A DNA stretch of 64,000 nt from Ustulina deusta (GCA_023159155.1 JAJNNX010000049.1:62001-126000), one strand, 5' to 3'. Positions 48,055 to 61,860 are shown, counted from the stretch's first letter. Program-made: numbers and translations. Notes: generated from the sequence alone by a model not told the origin.

Positions 48055-50059
48055 ATATAGATAATGTTTAAATATAGATATATTTAAATTAGTTAGTAAT
48101 ATATTATAATTTATAACTTGCTATATATTTCTAATTGCTATAACTATGTTTTATATAGTTAATGTGTAATTTATACCTTTATATCTGTTGGGATAGCTAG
48201 CGTTATAAAACTTTTTACTTTAGGTTTTTTTTAGATCTTTTAGTAGTAAGAATCTAGATACTAGTAATTAATAGCTTTAAAAAAAATAAATAATGTTATT
48301 TATTAATAGTTAAAAGGGGTATTTAAATAGTTTTAAGTTTTTAGATATATTTTTGATTTTGGATTATTTTTTTGTAGCAAGTGCTATGTTTAAAAAAAAT
48401 AACGCGTTTATATTTTTAATAAAATCTAATATATTAGGTATATATATAATAAAAATTTTTAAAAAAGAAATATTAGCAGTATTAAAGTTTTTTTTGTAAA
48501 TTATATATATATATAGGTATGTTTTATAATAAAACTAAAAAAATATATAATAGTAAAGTTGTTTAGATGTAATATATAGGCAATTATTTTGTAATTTGTG
48601 TACGTAGTTCTAAACTATCTGGCTTAGATGCTGGTTTAGAGGAGCGAGGTAGAAAGTAAGTATTTTGTTATAAAAAAGGTTGTTTTTGTTTAGATTAAGT
48701 ATAAGAAATTAGCAAGCAAAAATATTAGTACTTTTAAAATGTTTGTTTAGCTTAAGCCAAATAATTAAAATATTAGGTATATATATATATATTGTTAGGT
48801 TGTTTTAAAAATATTAATTTTTTTTTTTAAACTATATTTTTAGAACTAAAGTATTTTAATAAAATAGCTTTTTTATATTTAATATTATATACTATTTAAA
48901 TTAAGCAATATTAAAAATATAATATTAAATAAGTTTAAATAAATTAAAGTATATTTAAATAAATATGCTTAAGCTAAACTTTTTTAAATATTATTTGTTT
49001 TTAGGACAATTTTTTTTAGCTATTAGCTAAACTAGGTAAATATTAATAAATAGATCTTGTTCTACTAAAATAATATTGTTTATAAATAAAATATATAATA
49101 TAATAATAATTAAAAAAGTTAAAATTAGGTCTATAGTAGCTAAGCTAAATAATTTAAATAAATTTATAATATAATGCTAGTTTAAAATAAAAAGTAAATA
49201 TTAACTAAAATTAGATAATATATAATAATAGATATATAAAGAGATAAAAAAAAAAACTAAGGTTATAAAAAGTATAAAAAATTAATTAAAGTAAATAAAA
49301 GTAAAAGCAGAAAGTAGTATAGGTTAGTAGTAAACAATTACGCGTAGTAGTATAAAGTAGCAGAAAATAAAATATATAAGTATAAGCTATAAAAGCAAGT
49401 AGCAAATAATTATGTATAGTAGTATAAAGTAGCAAAAAATAAAATATATAAGAATAGACTATAAAGGCAGGTGCTTGGTTAGCTTTTGTACTATTATACT
49501 TAATAGTCTGCCAATCCTTTATTAAACTTTAAAATCTTTAAATATAACTGTTTTGCTTTTAATTATAGGTTGTTTTATTTTATAGTCCGTTATTAGTTGG
49601 CTAGCCTTTTTATTTTTTTTTATTTTTTTAATAGTAACTTATTTATAGTATTTAGGTTTAAAACCAATATATTTTATAATATATTAAAAAATCTAACTTA
49701 TAAGCTAACTATTTAATTTTTTAAATAATAATAAAAAGTCTAGCAAACTATTATTTTAGCTTTTTGCCTAATATTACTGCTTTAGAAATATTATAGCTTT
49801 TATATAAATAAAATAAAACTTTTTAATTAATTTGAAAAAATATAGGTTAGTATTACTAGTTATAATATTTTTTAGCAAAAATAAATGCTAGGGCTATAGT
49901 ATTTTAGATTTTAATTTTTAATTTTAAGCTTAGATATTAATTATAAAGTATATTTAAAATAAAATTTGGAATAAGTCCTAAAATAGTTTTATATAGTATT
50001 TAATTAGTTATAATAAATTATATATTATTAAGTTTAAATTAGAGTTTAAGCAGTATATT

Positions 50060-50530
50060 TTTTTATATAGCTAGATCTTTTAGTATATAAAAATAGTATT
50101 ATAATATAAACTTAATTATAAATAAATCTTTTAGATTAGCTGTCTGCTGATAAATAATATGCTATAGTATAAAATAATTAGGTCCTAAGTTAGGTCTAGA
50201 TTTGTTTCTATAGATCTACTAAAAACTTAAGATTATAATTGCTTAGTATAACTTTAAATATATTTTATCTTATAAAAAGCAACCTATTTAATAAAGTGTT
50301 GGTTTACTAGCTAGCTGTTTAGTTATATTAGCTAGGTATAATTTAATAAGCTTTAAAAAATTTGCAAATATAAAGCATAAATATGTTATAACTTTAGTGC
50401 GATTTTAGGAGAGCTAGGGCTATATTTATTATAACTGTATAAAAAGGATAAAATGGGCTAAGTAGTAGTTGGAGTGATTTATATAGCTTATATATATATG
50501 TTTGTAGAACTAAACATTTCGGATATGCTT
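50060..50530 (-). pseudogene. Integrase core relic of element C
   Basis: The - strand translation, with stops, gives the sequence around the first catalytic Asp and onward: SPFYPFYTVIINIALALLK, then YNIFMLYICKFFKAIKLYLAN. Further blocks resemble the segment between the second Asp and the Glu, read from degenerate codons. Non-functional. Confidence 0.7.
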
Positions 50531-51249
50531 TAAAATACTTTGCTAATTTTTTGCAATTAATTATAAAATATAAAAATAAATATTAAAATTTCTTACTATT
50601 AATATAGTTCTATTTATATAGTAAAGCAAAAATTTTAGGGCAATATATATAAAGAATATATAGTTTATTGTAAATATTAGATATTTTTTATAAAATGTTA
50701 TTTTTTAGATAAAAAAAAAGTTTACCTAATCTTACGGTTTAAAAGTTAAATTATATTAAATAATATTAAAAATGTTTTTTTATTTAGGATTTTTATTATA
50801 GTTTTGCTATAATTTTATATAAAATTTAAATAATATTTAGATTAATGCTATTTTTTTAAACAGTAAATTTGGGGTATTTTTAGGATTAAAGATTATAGTT
50901 AATCTAAGCACTAAAAGAACTTCTATAACAAATGCTGTTTTAAAGTCCTAGGAGCTATAGCTATAGTGTACTTAGTGCTTTTTTATATTATTTAAAAGAA
51001 ATTCTAAATTGTTACGTTTTTTGGGATTTTTTTCTAATATTAAAAAATATAATAAAGCATTAAATATAATATATAATTGTTTAGGTTTATATAAAATAAA
51101 AAAATCAAAACAGCTAATATATTTTATAGCTTAAATAAATTATAAGTTTTTGTTATTTAAAGCTATAAAATTAATTAAATTTTTATGTTTAGTTAGACTT
51201 ATAATAACTTTATAATTTATAAAAATATAAATTTTAGTATAATATATAT

Positions 51250-51540
51250 TAATCTAATGCCTAGTTTTTTAAAAAGTTTAAATAAAGCTTAATATTTTTA
51301 TTTTAGTAAGCTAATATTGCTTTTTAGTATCTAATAATATATAAGATAAAAAAACTATAAACTAAATAGCTATTCTAAGTAAATAAATTATTAAACTATA
51401 AATAATAAAAAATAAAATTGTTTTAAATAATTATAAACTAGAAATTTTAGCTAAAAAATCTTTAGTTATATAATATATTATAACGCTTATACTAACCCTA
51501 GAAATATCAAAATTAATATAAAGCAACCTATTTAAAAAAA
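51250..51540 (-). pseudogene. RNase H relic of element C
   Basis: The - strand translation shows LLYINFDISRVSISVIIYYI, recalling the PLYIDIDASKxYGFGxxVYH start of a Gypsy RNase H, followed by an ILFFIIYSLIIY relic of the FLSKLLxxAE helix region. Weak but in the expected place between RT and integrase. Confidence 0.5.
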
Positions 51541-54500
51541 AAAAGTAAAAAATAGTATATTTAGTTAAAAATAATTTAATATTTTTAAAGAATTATTTTT
51601 TAATATTAATAAGAATATTTATAAATACGCTTAAGGCTTAGGTTTTATAGCTAGTTTTAGTACAGCCTTTGCAAAAGTGCTTTTTTAGCATATTTATTTT
51701 TTAGTTTTTTAATAGCTTTATGATTTTTGTATATTGGGGTATGTTTAATTGTATATAACTTGTTATACTAAAAAAAATCTTAAGATCTTTTAATATAAAA
51801 AAAAATTTTAATTTCTAGATTGTTTTAAGCTGTTTAAATATAATTAATAAACTAAATAAGTTAATTATACAACTTAGGATAATAATATTAAGGAACCCTA
51901 TAAAGGTCTTAGAGGGTTTAATAGAAATATTATACTAATAAAAAATAGTAAGCATATTTTATAAGCTTTAATAATATTTATTAAACATTATTAATGTAAT
52001 ATATATATTATTGTAATAATAGTTAGTATTTTTAACTAGGTCTAATATTATATTTATTTGTTATTAGATATATATATTGCTATTTTTATAACTTATTATT
52101 AAATAGTTAAATATATATTGCCTTTTAGTAGTATTAATAGTTATAGCTTACCGAGTAGATAAGTATGTTAGTTATTAGTAATAAAAAGCAATTATATTAT
52201 AAATAGTAATAAAAGTTTTGCTAGCTATTTTACTAAGCATTTTTTTTTATAATTTTATAAAATATATATTAGTTAGATTTATTTTATTAAATATATAAAT
52301 ATCTATTACTATTTGTCTTTTTTTAAAGATTTTTTTTTTGTTATACTAATTAAGTATTAATTGCTAAATAATAAATATTAAAAAGCTTAAAAGGACTGGT
52401 TAGCAGGTATAGAAAACCTGATCTTTAGTATAAAGGTTTGTAATAGTGTTTTAAATAACTTTGTTATTTTTTATATTAATAGGATATATCTGGGTTTTTT
52501 TAGGGGCTTTTTATTATTATTTAAGTTTTAAATAAAAAATAAGTAGTTTGTTTTTTGGGATAATTATAAAGCCTATATTTTAAAAGATATTTTTAAATTT
52601 TATAATTAGGTTATATAAAGCTTAAATAATTTTTAGATTTTGCTTATATATAATTATATTGCTTAGGTGCGTAATAGTATTTAGATTAAATATAATAAAA
52701 TCTTATAGCTTAAAAAGAATTTTTTTTAGAAAATCTAATTAATAGAACGCTAAATCTATATTATCTGTCATTTAGTAACTTTTATAGTTAGGTTTTATAA
52801 AAAATAAATAGTTTAGTTAAATATTTTTATATATAAATATAGATTAATTTATATTATTTAAAACTAGAACAAATTATGTATTATTATTAGTAATTATAGT
52901 ATAATATGTTATTATATTAATAGTAAGCTTAAATATAAGGTTTTAACTAAATAAAACAAAGTAATAAATAGCTAATCACTGCTAAAATTATAAAAAAATA
53001 GTTATAGACTAAGTTGTATAGACTTTAATTTATGCTATGTATTTTATAAGGGTTATAAAAAGCAGGATTACTACTTTGTAAAATTGGATTATTATAACGT
53101 TTTTAAATAAAAAAATATTAATTTTTTTTATGTTTAGTATATTTATACTAATAAGCATATTAGCTTAAAGTTTATTAATTAATATAATTTTATAAATAAA
53201 AGTTGCTATATAAAGCTAATTATTTTAGGTGCTTTTAAATATAAATTATATAATAGTATATTTAAATGTGGTATATTGCTTTTTAGTTATATTTTTAATA
53301 ATTATAGGAGTTATATAATATTAGATCTAAATATTTATGTAATTTTGTAGTAACTAAGATTTATTTGTAATAATGTAGCTATATCTAGTATTTTTATAGA
53401 CTTTTTTTTTATGTTTGTTTTAAAAAGTTATAATAAATATTTTAAAGTATATTTTAGATTTATAAATAAACTTTATTTTAACGTTAGATCTAAAGTTTAT
53501 AAATAATTAGATAATAAGTAATTTAGTTTTATATGTTTGTATTATATTAAATAATATAAATAAAAATTAGTTTATATTAGATAATATAAATAGAATAATT
53601 TTTTTTTTGTTTAATGTTTATTTAGTGGATTTAGCTATTATAACATTAGTATATTTATATAAATAGTTAGATTAGATGTAAACATAAAGCTTATTATTAA
53701 AAAGAAAAAACTTATAATATATATAATAAGTTTTGGGTGCTTTTTATATTATAGCAAAATTTATAGCTTCTTTGGGATAATGCTAATTTTTTGCTATTAA
53801 GTCTAGGGGACTAAAACCTTTAGGGATTTTTTTATATATAAGAATTAGATTGTTTTGTTAGTGCAGCTATATAAAAGATTAAGTTATTTTTTTAAAAAAT
53901 TCTTATATATAATTATTTAATAGTATATCTTATTTATTAGCTAGAGCAAATTCTAAATTAAATTTTTTTTTTAGTACTATGCTTTATAATATGTTTATAG
54001 AGCTAAATATTTCTAATATAATATTAAGGAACGTAAGCCTTATTAATTATTTTTTTGCTATTAATTCTAGTATAACTAACTTTAAGCTTAAGACTAAAGT
54101 TTTTAGCTTTAGTTTTAACTTTAATATATAAAAGTAAAATCTAAACAATAATTTTTTTTGTTTTAATATCTTTTTTTAAAGTATATACCTTTATATAAAT
54201 ATATTTCTTTAGCGAGGTATGCTTTTTTATATAAGTACTTTTTATAGCTCTGTTTTTTGCTATGCTAGTTATATAGTAACTAAAGTAATAAAAAGTTAGC
54301 TTGCTAGGCATAAAGAAAAAAAAAGGAACAAAAATTATTATGCTTGCTATAATAAGCAAAAGCTTATTATTAAAATATAAAAGTTTGGCTTTAGTATAAA
54401 TAGAAAAAATAATAAGCTTTATTAAATAAAATATTTTTATTATTATTAATATTAGCAAAAAAGTCCTTTAAAGTAATAGTTTTAAATAGCTTAAATAGTT

Positions 54501-55971
54501 TGCTTTAAATATTTAGATCTAATGTTTTAAATATAGCTAATAATTAATTTTTAAAAATATAATTATAAGATTTAGTGTTATAAATAATATTTTAAATAAA
54601 TAATCTAATAGTTTTGCTTTAAGCAAAGTTATATATATTAAATTATTATTACTAAAAACTATAAAAAGTTTTATTATAATTTTTTTTAAAACAATCTTAA
54701 ATAGCTTTATAAATTAAATAAATATTTTTTATATATAACATAGCTTTTTCGAGATTTATTAACTTTATAGTATACTAAAATAATATAATAGTTTGGAAAT
54801 ATATAGTCCAAACAGTTTTGATTTTATTCTACTTATAAGTTTTAGCAAAGTGGGTTAGTCTGTTTATAAAAGCTTATACGTTAATATAAATAGTTTGCTT
54901 GCTTTAAAATATTAAACTAGATCTGTTTTAGTTTTTAAAAAATAGGTTAAAAAACTTAACTTTTTTAGCTTTAAAAAACAATTTATTTTTTTTGCTTAGA
55001 ACTAGGAAGTTCTATAAAACTTGCAAAATTTTTAAAATTAATTTTAATATATTAGTTTTATATTAATTAAATATTACTGCTATAAGGTTTATAATATTTG
55101 TAACTATAGTAGATTTATATTGTTTAAAAACTATAGCTATAAAATATATAGCTTTATTAATTATTAATAGCTGCTAAAATATCTTTTTAAATTTAGCAAA
55201 AAATAATAAAAAATAAATTGATTTTTTAAATAATAATAGGGTAAGAATTGCTTTTTTAAATAAAAAAAAAGCAACTATATAACTAGCTAATAATAAAAAA
55301 TCAAATATAAGATTTATTAAGTATTAAATAGTTTTATTTAATAATAAAAATAGATCTAATTTATTAAAGCTTTGTAAGAAAAAAATATTTATTAGATATA
55401 GTTCTATAAAATAAAAAATAAAATTAAAAAAACTAAAGTTAGAAAAAATTAGTTTAAAAAAATCTAACTTATAGTAAGAAGTACTTGTTTTTTAATTTTA
55501 ATATTTCTTTTATTACTTAAAAAAAATCTAAAACTTTTTTTATAACTTAGTTTATTTAATAGGGTAAGAAATAATATTACTACTTTTATAAAAAGGGGCA
55601 AGTACTAATTTAAAAAGTGCTAATTTAAAAAGTATAAATTTAAAAGTAAAAATAACCATTTATTTACAATTTTCTAAAAAAATAAAATTGGTATTTAAGT
55701 AGTTAATAAAAGCAAAGCGTAACAATTAATAGCTAAGTTTTTAATTAAATATAGAATATAGTAGCAAATCTTATATAATTATATAGATAATAGTAGTAAG
55801 AAAAACGTAAAAATAATAATAAAGGAATAGTTTAATTTTAACAAAAAAAAGCTAATAATAAAAAAAATGCTTTAACTTTAAAAAGCAGTAAAAAAGTAAT
55901 AATAAAGGAATATTTTAATTTTAATAAAGAACAAACTAAAAGTAATTAATTTTAATTGCTAGCTACTAATC

Positions 55972-56110
55972 TATAGCGGAATATATAGCAACCTTGCTAA
56001 ACTTATACTATATTATATAAAGATATAGAAGCAATAGAGAGCTAATTATGCTACCACTATATACAGGTGTCTACTTATAGTGTGGGTCTAGTCCTGTGGG
56101 TCATGTGACA
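55972..56110 (-). repeat. 5' LTR of element C (139 bp)
   Basis: Begins TATAGCGG (RIP form of TGTAGCGG) and ends TGTGACA. The outer 60 bp keep clearly more G and C than the same bases of the left copy. Confidence 0.88.
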
Positions 56111-56115
56111 GGCTA
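56111..56115. repeat. 5-bp target-site duplication of element C, right copy
   Basis: GGCTA, identical to 46543-46547. Confidence 0.88.
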
Positions 56116-56450
56116 CCTAACTAACCTGCCTACATAAGGTACATGTAGATAGATACCTAGGGCCGTGTAGGTATTCTTAGCTGGAGCTCCGGCTCACCTA
56201 GTCTTCCAGAAACGAAACACGGGTCAATCTCCTCGGTCGAAATACGCGGTATCATCTACCATCACCATCACATCACATCACCACCACCATCCAATCATCA
56301 ACAAGACTACTCCATACGTCACCGATAAGCGGTCGAATCGCTCTGATTTTCCAACCGTGGCAAATCCCCAATGAGGTGATGAGTGCAGCAGCGACTACCG
56401 TCCCAAGCTCGCCGAGTTCCCATCGTCGTCGACGACTTCGTTAATCCGCC
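56116..56450 (+). promoter_or_regulatory. Promoter and 5' leader of the CASP/Coy1 gene
   Basis: Only 335 bp separate the target duplication of element C from the start codon. The segment contains a CATCAC/CACCAC repeat at about 56,260-56,300 and no TATA box I would trust. Confidence 0.5.
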
Positions 56451-58796
56451 ATGGACTCTCTAGACGCGGTAATACCGCTGCCGGGCGATGAGCGGACAAC
56501 AGCATCGTCGGGAAATGAGAATACAAACCAGTTCCAACACGCTATCTCGGCATGGAGAAGTGCGTCACATGTGTCAATGCCCTCCTGCTGGGAGCTGTCG
56601 TCCATGCTGACTGACCACCAACAGGCATTGACCTGTCTACCCTGATTCAGAACCTCGACAACACCGCGTCCGACATCGTCGCATACCAACGCGACTCTAC
56701 CGTGCAGCGCAAAGACCTCGCCCAGAAGACAAAGGACTTCCGGAAGCTCGACGATGCGGCAAAGCTCACTGAGATCAAGGGCCTTCTTAAGGGTGCGTCA
56801 TGACGTTGACCCGCCACTGACCACGTCCGTGTCCGACTGATCGTTGTTCAATATAGCATACCAAACCTTCATCGACCTTCTCACGAACCATTCCAAGGCC
56901 ACAAACAGCGCCTTCTTGCAGGTCTATTCAGCCTTAGAGAATGCGCCAGACCCATATCCGCTGCTCGAAGCCTCTGTCGATTCCATGCTGGTGTCCGAGG
57001 ACACCCTGCCGAAACTTACGGAAGAGAACCAGCACCTACAGGAAAATATCGCCAGTCTGACCTCGCAGCTCGAGGAAACCGAGTCGCGATTGCAGTCCGA
57101 GAGTGCGAACCGTCAGCAGCTGGAGAACAATCTCGAATCGAAAGTGAAGGAGGTCGGATCATCTTGGAGCGCTGTTCTCGAGGAGAAGCAAGATAATTGG
57201 GAGGCCAAGGAAAAGGCGTTGGAGGAGAAGGTTGAAAGCCAGGAACGGTTGATCAACGAAATTAAGGCCAGTTACGAGGTCACGCAACGATTGAAGGGCT
57301 CCGAAGATGCCGGCGCCGAAGGAAGCGGTGGACACGTCACAAGCGCCGAGCTCGAGATGGTCCATTCCGACCTAGAACGAACTAGTGCAAGACTCGCCGA
57401 AGTTGAGGCTCGAAATGAGCAACTACGTCTAGAGCTTGCGCAGTCAAAGTCGCAGGTCCAAACCCAAGCGCCATCCCCCGAAGACGACCCATCGTATATG
57501 CGTATGCGATCCGAAAACTCGTCTCTCATACGCAAGCTAGACTCGGCCAGAGTCGAGAAAGAGGCATTCAAGAGGAACATCGACTCGAGATTACGTAGTC
57601 TAGAACGAGAGGTTGGTCTTTTGACAGAAGAGCGCGATGGCTTGAAAACGAAGGTCCAAAAGTGGAGTGATTACGATGATGTTAAGCAAGAACTTGAAGT
57701 GCTCAAGAGTATTGAGTTCTCAACGGGAGATGACGATGATGTGCTAGCGAACCCAGATTCTAATAGCCCGGCAGCCAAGGCCAAGGGAGACACTTTGGAA
57801 CAGCTACTCCTAGCGAGAAACAAGAAGCTCGGCGATGAGCTTACCATTCTCCGAGTGTCACACCATGACCTTCAAAGCCGGCTCGAGAGTGTGCAAGAGG
57901 AGATGTCGAGGACGAACGCCGACCTAGAGAGGTCACAAAATCTCAACGCTCAGCTAGAGAATGATCTAGCGAACCTTCAAGCGGAGGGTCGGAATGCGTT
58001 TCCATCTGGCGCGTCAGTAGCCGGCACTTATGCTAGGTATACACCCTCCATTGCGCCAGGAAGACGAGGCGGGAAAACCTCACCGACTTCATCTATTATT
58101 TCCGGCTTTGATCCTCGCACACCAGGTGGTGAGCCCTTGGGCGGAGGCTCTGGCATTCTTCCCATGATCACAGCGCAGCGTGATCGCTTCAAGACACGCA
58201 ACTCGCAACTTGAAACGGAGCTATCTGAGAGCCACCGCACCGTCTCCCAGTTGAGGCAAGAGATCGCCGCGCTGCAAAAGGACAACCTCCAACTTTACGA
58301 AAAGACACGATATGTGTCTACGTACAACCGTGGCGGACCTTCAGCGTCGTCGTCATCAGCCTACTCGTCCAATCCAAATCCATCCACTGTGAGCATAGGT
58401 GGCACTGGCAACCCTGGGATCGAGTTGGACCGGTACAGGAAGGCATATGAGTCCAACATATCACCCTTCGCCGCCTTTAGAGGGCGGGAGTCGGCCCGAG
58501 CCTACAAGCGGATGAGCCTACCAGAAAGGGTAGTCTACACAGTCACCCGAATGGTGTTAGCGTCAAGGACGAGTAGGAATCTGTTTGCAGCCTACTGCGT
58601 TGCGCTACACCTGTTGGTATTCTTCTCGCTATACTGGCTCGGCACGGCGGATGCCGAGAAGTATACGAGTAATCTAGGCCAAAGTGTAGCCGCCGCCGCG
58701 GGTGCTGGAGGGCTGGGCAGCGGTAGGCTTGGGTCCAATGGGCAGGCGGCGATTCGACATGGGGACTGGCAAGAGGAGGGTTTTAATGGACATTGA
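56451..58796 (+). CDS. COY1: CASP/Coy1 golgin, Golgi membrane coiled-coil protein
   Basis: Tail-anchored Golgi tether acting in retrograde transport. Exons 56451-56559, 56625-56792, 56857-58796 give 738 residues in phase. N-terminal block FQHAISAWRS plus LVQ-like NLDNTASDIVAYQRDSTVQRK matches the CASP family start; almost all of residues 110-560 is heptad coiled coil (for example LTEENQHLQENIASLTSQLEE). The conserved C-terminal CASP domain follows: ITAQRDRFKTRNSQLE, then DNLQLYEKTRYVSTY, then LPERVVYTVTRMVLASRTSR, and the anchor FAAYCVALHLLVFFSLYWLG at about 668-690 containing the His and Tyr positions conserved in the family. A Gly/Ser/Pro-rich spacer (about 390-430) interrupts the coil. The gene stands 335 bp from retrotransposon C yet shows no RIP-type damage. 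Confidence 0.93.
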
Positions 58797-59707
58797 TGAC
58801 AATGTAACATCATTTCCAATCTTCCCAAGTGGATGGATAACGTTATATATATGTATTTCTATGAGGCTGCCAGTTGGTTGTGTAGAATACATGGCCTCTG
58901 ATTATATAAACTTATTGTGCTGATATCCGCGAGGGTGTTATGTGGAGGCTGTAATTGTATCGTCTCTCACTAACCAACTTAATTCAAACGATAACATTTC
59001 TTAACTAAAAGGTTCCATTCTCAGCTTCATTTGCATCCTGACATTCCCTTTCCCTCTTTGTTCTTCCGGACGAGAGAGACTTCCCGTAGGCAGATGGGAC
59101 AAGCACTAGCATCACTAAAGACATGACACGACGCGTGTCGATACCTATGTACACGATCGACCGTAACAGATGGGAATCAACGGAATCGTGAACCGCCGCC
59201 TTAATGAGCTCTGAGCCTAGAAATCTGCCTCGCAGACCTTCTTATCTATCCCCACTGGACCAGATCACTCGCACACGGGGTTTTCCCTCTGTGGGTGGCT
59301 CTGCGTTTAATGAAGGACGAACAGTTGGGTTGCATGGGGCGCCAAGACGGGCGGCTCAACGTTGACGATTTTTGCTCGCACAACCCGTCGATGGGGGGGG
59401 GGGAATGCCGCTGCAACCACACCAAGCGGCCTGATTCGCCAGGGGCGGGCTTGCGCCGGGGGGAGGTTTGGCAGACGCACGACGATCGAATAAGAAGAAG
59501 AAGACAAACTCCACACCATGGACAATCCCTACAATTAAAGCAGATTGTGTTATCATTTGACGCGCGGGGCGAGGCCATCGAATACCTTCCAGGCCCCCGC
59601 GATGCTCAGACGCCGGCGCGAGTCGGTTGACGCCCGCCGAGCTCGAGCGGAACTGCACTATCTAACCTATCTAGCCAAGCCAACCTCGGCGATCCGAAAG
59701 TGCAATT

Positions 59708-59744
59708 TTTTTTTTCTTTCTTTCTTTCTTTCTCTCTCTCTCCG
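59708..59744. repeat. T-run and (TTTC)n-(TC)n tract
   Basis: Pyrimidine-only run of TTTC and TC units. Confidence 0.85.
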
Positions 59745-60195
59745 TTTTAATTGCCTCGGTGGTTTCATACATCTGGCGACGGAACGAGGACCAATCAGAG
59801 GACTGCGGTGTTCGTCTCCTGATACCTGCTCTTCAAATCGCAGACATACATGGGTTCCAGACTGGTTCAGTGTTTCGCTCACATCACCTCCTCGTTGATC
59901 GACATTCCAGCAAGGCCAAGCGAAATACATACGTAGGTTCGAAATGTCTGCGTTGGGATGGACTCATTTCTCTTCGCAGGGGGAGGACAAGGCGAGAGAG
60001 ACTCTGTGCGATGATGATAGGCGGACTGGGTTGACTGCTTTCCGGTCGAAGTGAACCGATAAGAGGGAACCAAGTACTACCCAACAGTGCTGCCCACGAA
60101 AGAGCCAGCCAGCATTCTCGACGAGGGGTTTGGTTAGGTAAGGTAGTATAATGGGGAAATAAATACCGAGAGGTGATGACATCGAGCAATACACG

Positions 60196-60252
60196 CATAT
60201 GCATACATACATGTACATACATACATGCGTACAGTACGTGTACGTGTACGTG
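60196..60252. repeat. (ACAT)n/(GTAC)n simple repeat
   Basis: Alternating CATA, ACATACAT and GTACGTGTACGTGTACGTG units; partly self-complementary through the GTAC words. Confidence 0.8.
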
Positions 60253-61689
60253 TTAGTCTTCTTACTAGTAGGTATCTCATATGTAGTACCTAGAAAACAG
60301 TTTTGCCTTCCATTTTTCCATTCCCGGCTCCCCCACAGCAAAACGATTGGACGAAAAGCAATCAAATTTGCTGCAGTTGGACACAGGAAGCGCGGGCAAA
60401 AATAAGCGAGACCTGGTGCTAATTTGTTTCTATTTTTGCCCTTTACCGCCTTCCCGCCTGATTGGAAGCGCGAGCTTGTGTGGCTACCTACGTACACTCC
60501 TTACTAGTAGTATTTACATGTAGATTAATTAACCCTTGCACACTCAGATACGTCGGTCTAATGTGCAGTCTGTCATCTTGTGGTGCCATTCCTGCAGCTT
60601 GTCCATTGGACCCTTGCTTCTACATGTAAGTCAGCCTGTGTCGTGCGTATCTCTTACTTTTTTTTCTTTCTTTCTTTCCTTGCCCCTCTCTCTTTGTTGT
60701 TTTCCAAATACCTACCCGAAAGCTAGCTGTAGTGTATGAGACGCTAGGAAAATGATTGCTTGCTGGTTGCACTGCCGGCGGATACTCGAATTTCCGGACT
60801 GTTTGTTTAGTGTATTGTATGTTGGAGCGATTGTCTCGCGCCTCCTCGGACATGGCATGCTTACATCACCCAAGTTGCACTGCCCTGGGTGTATTTCGGG
60901 ACCAGATATACCGGTAGGTGATATGAGTAATAATCTCGTTAAAGCGCAATGCCCAGCCTTTCATCGGCTGGGTAGCTTTTGTCGCTGCAGTCCGCTGCAG
61001 TGATCTACCTCCCTCCCTACCTATCTTGTAATTACTACAGCAGTATACTTGTATGGAGGTAGGTGGGATACCGGGCAGAACTGGGGGAGTATAGCTCTTC
61101 CAGAATTGGCGCGCAGGGGGGTTTGCTATTTGCTAGCCACGGCGCTTGTGCTGAGTGTCTCGGCCAATCAAAGGCCGCGACACACATCTACCCCATGCCA
61201 AGCTAGCAGTTTAGCTGCAGATCCCATCTTTCCAAGACCCTGGTCCACGTCGAGCGGCGGCCTAGCGTCGCATCCATGCCCGCTACTCCACACCATCCAA
61301 CCTCGTCCGGATATCTGGTGGTCTGGTGGCCCTCGTCTTCCCTGCCGCCTGCAACCAGCTCTTGTGCAGGGCGGTTAGCAGGTTGGCATCGAACTGTCAG
61401 CGGATACAGCAGCCATCCCCGTTCGAGCAAAGCCCCATCGAGTGCGACCAACTCGTGGTACCTAATTTAGTTCTCCCGCCAGCGACTTACACGAGATCAT
61501 GTCCAATCCCACGCTATCTGCCGCCCGGGATGGACGGCCGCAACAGGGTGGTGCCGATGCTACGACTGTTGGTAGTCGTCTCGTCGAGTGTGCAGAGGAA
61601 TATATTAAGAGAGCCGTATACACTCGACCTGTACCGACGAACCTCTCCTGTTCCACCACCCACCGAGACGTCCTCGTTCTTATACCACC

Positions 61690-61860
61690 GGGTGATCATT
61701 TCCTTTTTCTCCCTTTTTTTCCATTCTTCTCTTTTTTCATTGCTCTCTTCTTTTCGATACCATATCTTTTTTTTTTCCTCGCTTCTTCCACTTCTCTTCT
61801 GGGGCGGGTATTATCTGATCGGGTTTTGCTTTTTCCTCAATCTTGATCTCAACCTTCCTC
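61690..61860 (+). promoter_or_regulatory. Pyrimidine-rich leader or core promoter of the DUF3455 gene
   Basis: An almost purine-free run of about 170 bp ends about 150 bp before the start codon. CT-rich blocks just upstream of the transcription start are common in highly expressed genes of filamentous fungi. The link to this gene is inferred from position. Confidence 0.45.

Larger units (their letters stand above)
46548..56110 (-). mobile_element. RIP-degraded Ty3/Gypsy retrotransposon C, full length
   Basis: A 9563-bp element with two 139-bp LTRs in direct orientation and a 5-bp target duplication. Coding relics read on the - strand: RNase H at about 51,250-51,540 (an INFDxS start near LLYINFDISR) and an integrase core at about 50,060-50,530 (YNIFMLYICKFFKAIKL, a relic of the YNTFMSVTCKFSKAITL form used by one group of fungal Gypsy integrases). 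The RT should lie further right but was not pinned down. The whole interior is AT-rich with scattered stops. The 3.4 kb between the integrase and the left LTR is long for a Gypsy 3' part and contains less-mutated islands, so later insertions are possible. Confidence 0.85.

Noticed and set aside
54141..54458. 105-codon - strand frame in the second AT block
   Set aside because: Composition is only Ile, Lys, Tyr, Leu and Phe as expected from A/T-only DNA inside element C; it is at most a fragment of the element's RIP-altered coding sequence.
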